Below are positions 1-4,352 of a stretch of DNA of 6,851 bases, in pieces; positions within the stretch are counted from its first letter, which is position 1; each line of letters starts with the position of its first letter. This DNA comes from Thermoplasmata archaeon (GTDB taxonomy: Archaea; Thermoplasmatota; Thermoplasmata; UBA184). Under the pieces are notes generated by a model, which was not told the origin of the DNA, ran no database searches, and saw only the letters and a list, made by a program, of their open reading frames with translations. Location of the stretch: assembly GCA_030064695.1 (NCBI GenBank), contig JASHYV010000071.1:1-6851 (forward strand), in the 5' to 3' direction. The translations under genes were made by a program, and so were the position numbers.

Positions 1-545
1 TGCGGACGCCGGTCTCCGAGCTCCGCAGCACGATCACCTCGGGCATCCTCACTCGGTTCGACGTCTTCCGGTCGGTCGGCGGCTTCGACGAGCGGCTCTT
101 CACGGAAGCGGCGGACTTGGACTTCACGAGTCGGGTGGGCCAGACCGGCCGGCGGATCGTGATGCTGAAGCGGGTGCTGCTCGTCCAGCAATTCGGCCTC
201 TCGCCGGATCCGCACCTCGGCTCGGTGCGCCTGGGCGACCAGCTGATCCGATTCCGTAGCCTGGTTCGGGTCGGGATTGGAAACTCGAACATGTACCGAA
301 CGAAGCTGTTCTACTACCCGGAGCGCCGACATGAGGCGCACCTGCGCACGCTTCGGTGGATCGTCGACCAGGGCTATCCCTGGAAGAACCTCGTTCGTCT
401 CGCCTACTGGCTCACGGTGCTGGAACACCTCTATGTGGCCCGATTCGCGGGCGGTCCGGCGGAGGACGTGCCCGGGCTGCCCGGAGCTGCCCCTGGAGCA
501 CATCCCGCGCGCGGCCGAGACGGGCAGATCACGCTCGACCGCTAG
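1..545 (+). CDS. Family 2 glycosyltransferase, C-terminal part (5'-truncated by window edge)
   Basis: The reading frame is open from the first complete codon at position 3 to a TAG at 543-545, giving about 180 residues; the N-terminal half lies outside the window. The visible part begins in the acceptor-side half of a GT-A fold. It has T-S-G-I-L followed by a V-G-G-F-D-E-R-L-F segment and an acidic D-L-D-F motif, the usual order in GT2 enzymes of the rhamnosyltransferase-like group (T-S-G, then GxFDExLF, then a D/E-rich catalytic motif). Such enzymes transfer a sugar from a nucleotide donor to a growing cell-surface glycan at the cytoplasmic face. The last 80 or so residues are basic and aromatic, with Y-Y-P-E-R-R and a W-K-N-L...A-Y-W-L-T stretch, and may form a membrane-associating tail. 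The Gly/Pro/Ala-rich end carries no recognisable motif. The Val-Asn/Asp-Asn and DxD donor motifs fall outside the window, so donor specificity cannot be judged. The gene converges on the minus-strand gene 2 with 24 bases between stop codons. Confidence 0.85.
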   Translation, partial: RTPVSELRSTITSGILTRFDVFRSVGGFDERLFTEAADLDFTSRVGQTGRRIVMLKRVLLVQQFGLSPDPHLGSVRLGDQLIRFRSLVRVGIGNSNMYRTKLFYYPERRHEAHLRTLRWIVDQGYPWKNLVRLAYWLTVLEHLYVARFAGGPAEDVPGLPGAAPGAHPARGRDGQITLDR

Positions 546-569
546 CGCCGAGAGCGGCTCAGCGACCGG

Positions 570-3230
570 TCAGGTTCGGCTTGCACCGTCCGACCTCCTG
601 CGGGTCCAACGAGCCAGTGTAACGCCCAACAAGGTCGGCACGCCGATCGCCCCGGCGATCACACCCGAGAGATTGACCAACGAGCGATCGGCTCGGATCG
701 TGAGGTGGAGGAAGGTCAGTCCGAGCGCCGGACCCACCGCGTCCAGACGGCCCACGGCGAGGTGCGTCGTCGAGGACGTCAACAGCGCGGTCGTCGAGCC
801 CAACGTCACGGAGAGGCCGGTCGACGGCGAATAGCTGCCGTTGACACTGGCCGCGAGCGGAGCACACACGTCGGTCGCCTCCGGCGCGTCAGCGAAAGCG
901 CAGCTCTCGGGCGCGCCGAGCCCGGCACCCCCCGCCGTCCAGTACGGCCCGGCCATCGTTCCCGAGAAGGCGTACCGCTGGAATTGGTCGGGATACGGTC
1001 CTGCGGTCCCCAGCGTGAGCCCGGCGCCCTGGGTGGCGTTGTACGTCGGCTCCGGGAGGGAGATCGGTAGCCCGTCCAGCGCCAGCGAGACGCGATCGTC
1101 CGAGGCGGTGAGGGTGAGTTCCTGCCACGAGAACGACTTCACCAGTTGGGGCGACGAATACGTCCAGGCGGTCGCGTTCGGCGTGATCTCGCCGGCGAGG
1201 TACTCCGACCCGACGCCGAACAGCTGGTACGATACGCCGCCCAGCGCAACTTGGGCGACCAGATTCTGAATATACTGTGCCCCGGACCAATGGAAGTAGA
1301 TCGTCAATGTTCCTCCAGAGGTGGCCCAACCCCCGACGTCATACTGGGCGAAGCTGCTCCCGTTGAACCCGAGCCCGCCGGTGGGCGACGAGAGAAACTG
1401 CGGCGAGTCGATCGTGGGCGCGCTCACGTTCTGCTCGGCGGTCGGAACGAGCTGGCTAGAGGCGGCCGGCGCGTCGAAGGGTGCGACCACGTTGAGATCG
1501 GAGCTGCCGAGACCGAGCACGGTGGTGTTGTACGGATAGTCCGCGGGCGCCTCCACCTCGATCGCGAGGTCGAAGGCGATCGTCTCATCGGCGACGTTGC
1601 GGGCGAAGGAGACGTTGTTCCAGGGCTCGGTCAGCACCGAGGGGCTGCCCAGATTCGGAGCCACCTCGAGCTCGGTCCCCGAGCTCGAGAACCGATACGA
1701 GACGGAACCGTTCGCCACCGGATATCCGAGGAAGTAGCCCACCGGGAACTGCGAGTTCGAGCTCACCGTGAGGGTCGGAGCCGGCACGGCGGCGGAAACC
1801 ACGGTGAACGTGACTAGGACAATCGCCCCCACCAAGGGCAGTTTCGCGTGCCTCCACTGCCGGAGCCACCCGAGCGGCGTCTCCGTCGGGGCGACGCGAG
1901 CGGCGGCCGGGGCTGTCGCCCCCGGCAGGGTGAGAGGGGACCGAGCCAGGCGGACCACCTTCAGGAGTAGCCCGGCGAGGGCGAGCCAGAGGGCCACTGC
2001 GAGAGCCTGTGTGACCTGAACGTCGTCGGGAACCAGCGTCCAGATCGAGATCGCGTCGTGGAATTGCGGGTACGAGAAGTAGAAGATCCCAGTCCCCGAG
2101 CCTGGACCGGGCGAGTCGAAGAAATTCGCGATGACCACCATCGGGATGGCGTACGCTTCGACGAGCCACAGCCAGGGGCCGCGCGAGAGGCTGGGGCGAA
2201 GAAGGACCAGCGCGAGCAGGAAGAACGGCAGCGGCCACACGAACTCGTCGCCGTTCGAGAGGTTGAGCAGGAGGAACGGCAAGGTCATCGCGCAGGCGAC
2301 GGCGACGACCAGCGGGTACCGGGCTCGCGCGAGGAGGTACGGCACGACGAGCTCCGCAATGACGAGGACCCCCACGAGGGACCACGCGACGTACGTCTCG
2401 AGCAGGGTCGACGGTCGGAAGAGCGTGGGCTCGAGCAGGGTCAGGATCGAATAGGGTGAGGGGCTCGAGAATCCCGGGGTCCCTCCCGCGTTCGTGACAA
2501 AATCCCATCCGGGCACGATCAGGAATCCGACGAAGAAGGCGCCAAGGACCACGGCCGAGGCGGCCGCGCGCCGCCATTGGGCGGACGAGTTTCCGGCGTA
2601 GAACAGGACGACCGGGAATAGAAAGATGGGGAAGTAGTAGAAGAACGCCGCGAAGGCAAGGAGACCGAGCGCAGCGACCTCGACCCAAGGTCGCCGGTCG
2701 GCGGACTGCTCCCGCAGGAGGAGCCAGAGCGCTCCGAGCGTGACGGCGATCCCGACAATGTCCTGTTCGACCCAGATGAACGTGACAAAGAAGATCGCCC
2801 CGCTGGTCAGCAGCGCGATCTGGGCACGTCGTGCGGCGGTCGCTGACGCGCCCAGCACCACCGCCAGACGACGGAGGAAGACCCCTGCCGCGAGCAACGC
2901 GCCGAGGCCGACGAGTTTCAGGAAAAAGTTCGCAGCAGCGAGACTGCCTCCGGACAGGACAAACACACCGAAGGTCGGGAGCGAGATCGCGAACAGGCCG
3001 GCCGGGGGCGGGTAGGCGAAGATGGCGTACGGGTTCCGGCCCACCGCGAGGTAGCTGGCCGCGAACAGGAACCGGGTCAGGTTCCCGGTGTCGATGAAGG
3101 GCAACGAGATCGCGAAGCCCACCGTGAAGAGGGCGAGGCCAACTTCGAGCGCGTGGCTTCGAATCCAGGACGTCACTTGTCCGGATGCGGTCGTCGAGGT
3201 GGGGGGCACCGACCGGGGCGCGGAGTCCAT
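570..3230 (-). CDS. GT-C-like polytopic membrane glycosyltransferase fused to an extracytoplasmic LamG-like domain
   Basis: The protein has 886 residues from an ATG at 3228-3230 to a TGA at 570-572. Residues about 30-480 are strongly hydrophobic, with roughly 12-13 likely membrane segments. The first loop holds D47, then an N-P-Y and a Y-P-P-P motif (residues 73-76), and a V-E-Q-D stretch follows at 154-157. This order (loop Asp, NPY...YPP, then an x-Q-D helix) recalls GT87/PIG-M-type GT-C enzymes, which use polyprenyl-phosphate sugars and act on the outer face. Residues about 483-848 are a beta-rich, sequon-rich extracytoplasmic region. Within it, 613-770 look like a LamG/concanavalin-like jelly roll, with S-W-Q-E-L-T-L at 701-707, then L-A-L-D-G at 716-720 and a late L-T-L-G strand. 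C777 and C789 could form a disulfide. A final membrane helix (about 851-873) and a basic tail R-R-R-S-D end the protein. The frame is open upstream to 3404, but that would overlap the glycosyltransferase by about 160 bases and adds no conserved sequence. A GTG at 3243-3245 is the main alternative start. The membrane topology is clear; the enzymatic role is an inference from weak motifs. Confidence 0.8.
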   Translation of the reverse strand: MDSAPRSVPPTSTTASGQVTSWIRSHALEVGLALFTVGFAISLPFIDTGNLTRFLFAASYLAVGRNPYAIFAYPPPAGLFAISLPTFGVFVLSGGSLAAANFFLKLVGLGALLAAGVFLRRLAVVLGASATAARRAQIALLTSGAIFFVTFIWVEQDIVGIAVTLGALWLLLREQSADRRPWVEVAALGLLAFAAFFYYFPIFLFPVVLFYAGNSSAQWRRAAASAVVLGAFFVGFLIVPGWDFVTNAGGTPGFSSPSPYSILTLLEPTLFRPSTLLETYVAWSLVGVLVIAELVVPYLLARARYPLVVAVACAMTLPFLLLNLSNGDEFVWPLPFFLLALVLLRPSLSRGPWLWLVEAYAIPMVVIANFFDSPGPGSGTGIFYFSYPQFHDAISIWTLVPDDVQVTQALAVALWLALAGLLLKVVRLARSPLTLPGATAPAAARVAPTETPLGWLRQWRHAKLPLVGAIVLVTFTVVSAAVPAPTLTVSSNSQFPVGYFLGYPVANGSVSYRFSSSGTELEVAPNLGSPSVLTEPWNNVSFARNVADETIAFDLAIEVEAPADYPYNTTVLGLGSSDLNVVAPFDAPAASSQLVPTAEQNVSAPTIDSPQFLSSPTGGLGFNGSSFAQYDVGGWATSGGTLTIYFHWSGAQYIQNLVAQVALGGVSYQLFGVGSEYLAGEITPNATAWTYSSPQLVKSFSWQELTLTASDDRVSLALDGLPISLPEPTYNATQGAGLTLGTAGPYPDQFQRYAFSGTMAGPYWTAGGAGLGAPESCAFADAPEATDVCAPLAASVNGSYSPSTGLSVTLGSTTALLTSSTTHLAVGRLDAVGPALGLTFLHLTIRADRSLVNLSGVIAGAIGVPTLLGVTLARWTRRRSDGASRT

Positions 3231-3241
3231 GGGGGGCTTGG

Positions 3242-3248
3242 TCACCCC
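3242..3248 (-). promoter_or_regulatory. Shine-Dalgarno-like site for the GT-C/LamG gene, overlapping the upstream stop codon
   Basis: GGGGTGA on the minus strand contains the TGA stop of the glycosyltransferase and sits 11 bases before the ATG at 3228-3230. The same bases contain a GTG (3243-3245) that overlaps the TGA as GTGA and could itself be the start. Either reading implies translational coupling of the two genes. Confidence 0.45.
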
Positions 3249-4207
3249 AGCCGTGGGATCTGGGGTCGATCCGGCGTCCTTAGGAAGTCGGTCCAGCCCC
3301 GGCAGATCGCACGGAACCAGGTCCCGTGCGAACGCGCGAGCAGCCCGTAGACGACGGTCCGGGACGCGACGAAGCCGAACATCGTCGTGCAGACGAACGG
3401 CCAACGACGAACGTGCCGCCGGGCGACCCGGAGGGTGTCTCGCGTTGAGTAGTAGAGCCGACCCTCGTCCGCTTGGCGCACCTCTACCGCTACGGGTCCC
3501 GCTCGGAACTCGACGGGGCGTCCGAGCGCGTGGCGAATCCTCGCGTCGGGTGCGACGTAGAGCGGAACCCCGGCCGACCCCGAGCGGAGGCAGAACTCGT
3601 GATCCACGGCATCAAGAAAGAGGCTCTCATCGAACAGCCCCGTGGACCGCAGGCTCTCGACCGTGACGAGGAGCCCGGAGGTCATCGCAAGCGCCGCGGG
3701 ACGCGGCTGGGCGGGTCCGGGACCATCGTAGCCGTACAGGACCTCCTCCAGCCTCGCCTGAAGGCCGGTCGGCCGCTCCTCCACGTTCTGCGCGGCGAGC
3801 TCGGCCGAACCGGGCCGGCCGGAGAGCCGCGCGGACGCCCGGCGGAGCGCTTCGGCGCATCCGGGTTCGAGTTCGGAATCCTGATCGAGCAGCAGGAACC
3901 GTCCGTATCCCTCCCGTAGTCCCGCGCGGAGCCCTACGTTCAGGGCCCTCGACAGGCCGATGTTCCCGGCGCGTGGAAGCAGCTCGGGTCGCTGCCCATT
4001 CCGCGTCGGGCCGACTCCGCCGAGCGCCCGATCCACGCGCTCGCGGCCAGAGGCGTCGATCGAGTTGTCGACGACGAGCAGTCGGTCGAGCTGGCCGGCC
4101 GCCCGCCCGAGTGCGGACGAGAGCCGGGCCTCCTCCGGTTGATAGGTGACGAGGATGCCGCAGAAAGGCCCGTCCATCGCGGCAGCCGTCGGGCTCCCGA
4201 TCGTCAC
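3242..4207 (-). CDS. Family 2 glycosyltransferase, rhamnosyltransferase-like
   Basis: This is a complete 321-residue GT-A enzyme. The expected motifs occur in order: G-I-L-V-T-Y-Q-P at 17-24 (first strand of the nucleotide-binding half), V-V-D-N-S at 45-49, G-N-I-G-L at 81-85, L-L-L-D-Q-D-S at 105-111 supplying the DxD-type metal and nucleotide-sugar site (D108, D110), T-S-G-L-L at 176-180, F-D-E-S-L-F-L at 192-198 and the acidic D-H-E-F-C-L-R motif at 202-208. The LLLDQDS form and the length are typical of the bacterial and archaeal L-rhamnosyltransferase family (TIGR01556-like). The actual sugar cannot be told from sequence. The tail (about 250-310), with Y-Y-S-T-R-D and basic-aromatic helices, probably touches the membrane. 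The GTG start at 4205-4207 is chosen because a GGGGGAG lies 5 bases upstream and an in-frame TAG (4223-4225) bars any longer form; an ATG at codon 11 has no such site. Its TGA overlaps or abuts the start of gene 2, suggesting a two-gene operon making or attaching a surface glycan. Confidence 0.9.
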   Translation of the reverse strand: MTIGSPTAAAMDGPFCGILVTYQPEEARLSSALGRAAGQLDRLLVVDNSIDASGRERVDRALGGVGPTRNGQRPELLPRAGNIGLSRALNVGLRAGLREGYGRFLLLDQDSELEPGCAEALRRASARLSGRPGSAELAAQNVEERPTGLQARLEEVLYGYDGPGPAQPRPAALAMTSGLLVTVESLRSTGLFDESLFLDAVDHEFCLRSGSAGVPLYVAPDARIRHALGRPVEFRAGPVAVEVRQADEGRLYYSTRDTLRVARRHVRRWPFVCTTMFGFVASRTVVYGLLARSHGTWFRAICRGWTDFLRTPDRPQIPRLG

Positions 4208-4212
4208 CGTGT

Positions 4213-4219
4213 CTCCCCC
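4213..4219 (-). promoter_or_regulatory. Shine-Dalgarno site for the GT2 gene
   Basis: On the minus strand GGGGGAG lies 5 bases upstream of the GTG start at 4205-4207, complementary in large part to the 16S rRNA 3' end. It decides the start: the in-frame ATG ten codons further in has no comparable site. Confidence 0.6.
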
Positions 4220-4262
4220 GTCCTAGATCGAAGTGCGACCGCGAACTCCTTCAACCCACCGA

Positions 4263-4270
4263 CCCATAAC
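4263..4270 (-). promoter_or_regulatory. Possible weak TATA-like element for the glycosyltransferase operon
   Basis: In the intergenic stretch, the most AT-rich patch on the minus strand reads G-T-T-A-T-G-G-G, about 55-60 bases before the GTG start. A transcript starting about 25 bases downstream would have a leader of about 30 bases, normal for an archaeal gene with a ribosome binding site. The match to the archaeal TATA consensus is poor and no clear BRE precedes it, so this is only a candidate. Confidence 0.2.
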
Positions 4271-4309
4271 CATGTTGCGCGAGGACCCGGTCGCTCGGAA
4301 GGGGTTGAT

Positions 4310-4329
4310 GCCCCCGGTCTCCCGGGGGC
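4310..4329 (-). terminator. Perfect GC-only hairpin downstream of the surface-protein gene
   Basis: Eight bases, GCCCCCGG (4310-4317), pair perfectly with CCGGGGGC (4322-4329) across a TCTC loop. It begins 23 bases past the surface-protein stop codon and lies before the next gene's putative promoter. No T-run follows on either strand, so it is not a canonical intrinsic terminator. It could stabilise or define the 3' end of the surface-protein mRNA. The structure is certain; the function is a guess. Confidence 0.4.
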
Positions 4330-4352
4330 GGCGGCGTGGGGGAACTGGGGCC

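Noticed and set aside
455..545. Possible frameshift in the Gly/Pro/Ala-rich tail of the truncated glycosyltransferase
   Set aside because: Other frames also stay open here, but none restores a recognisable motif, and the annotated frame ends close to the convergent gene, as expected.
547..558. Small inverted repeat GCCG/CGGC between the convergent stop codons
   Set aside because: Only a 4-bp stem with no T-run; expected by chance in GC-rich DNA, so not called a terminator.
1146..1817. 223-residue plus-strand open frame opposite the LamG-like region
   Set aside because: Low-complexity Arg/Glu/Gly composition and antisense to a well-supported gene; no ribosome binding site decides a start.
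1585..2688. 367-residue minus-strand open frame
   Set aside because: It is an out-of-frame shadow of the membrane protein: Arg/Pro-rich with no domain pattern, a common artefact in GC-rich DNA.
3231..3404. Open 5' extension of the GT-C/LamG gene to an upstream start at 3404
   Set aside because: It would overlap the coding sequence of the GT2 gene by about 160 bases, and its Arg-rich sequence is what the antisense of frame-shifted GC-rich coding DNA looks like. The hydrophobic protein begins naturally after the ATG at 3230.
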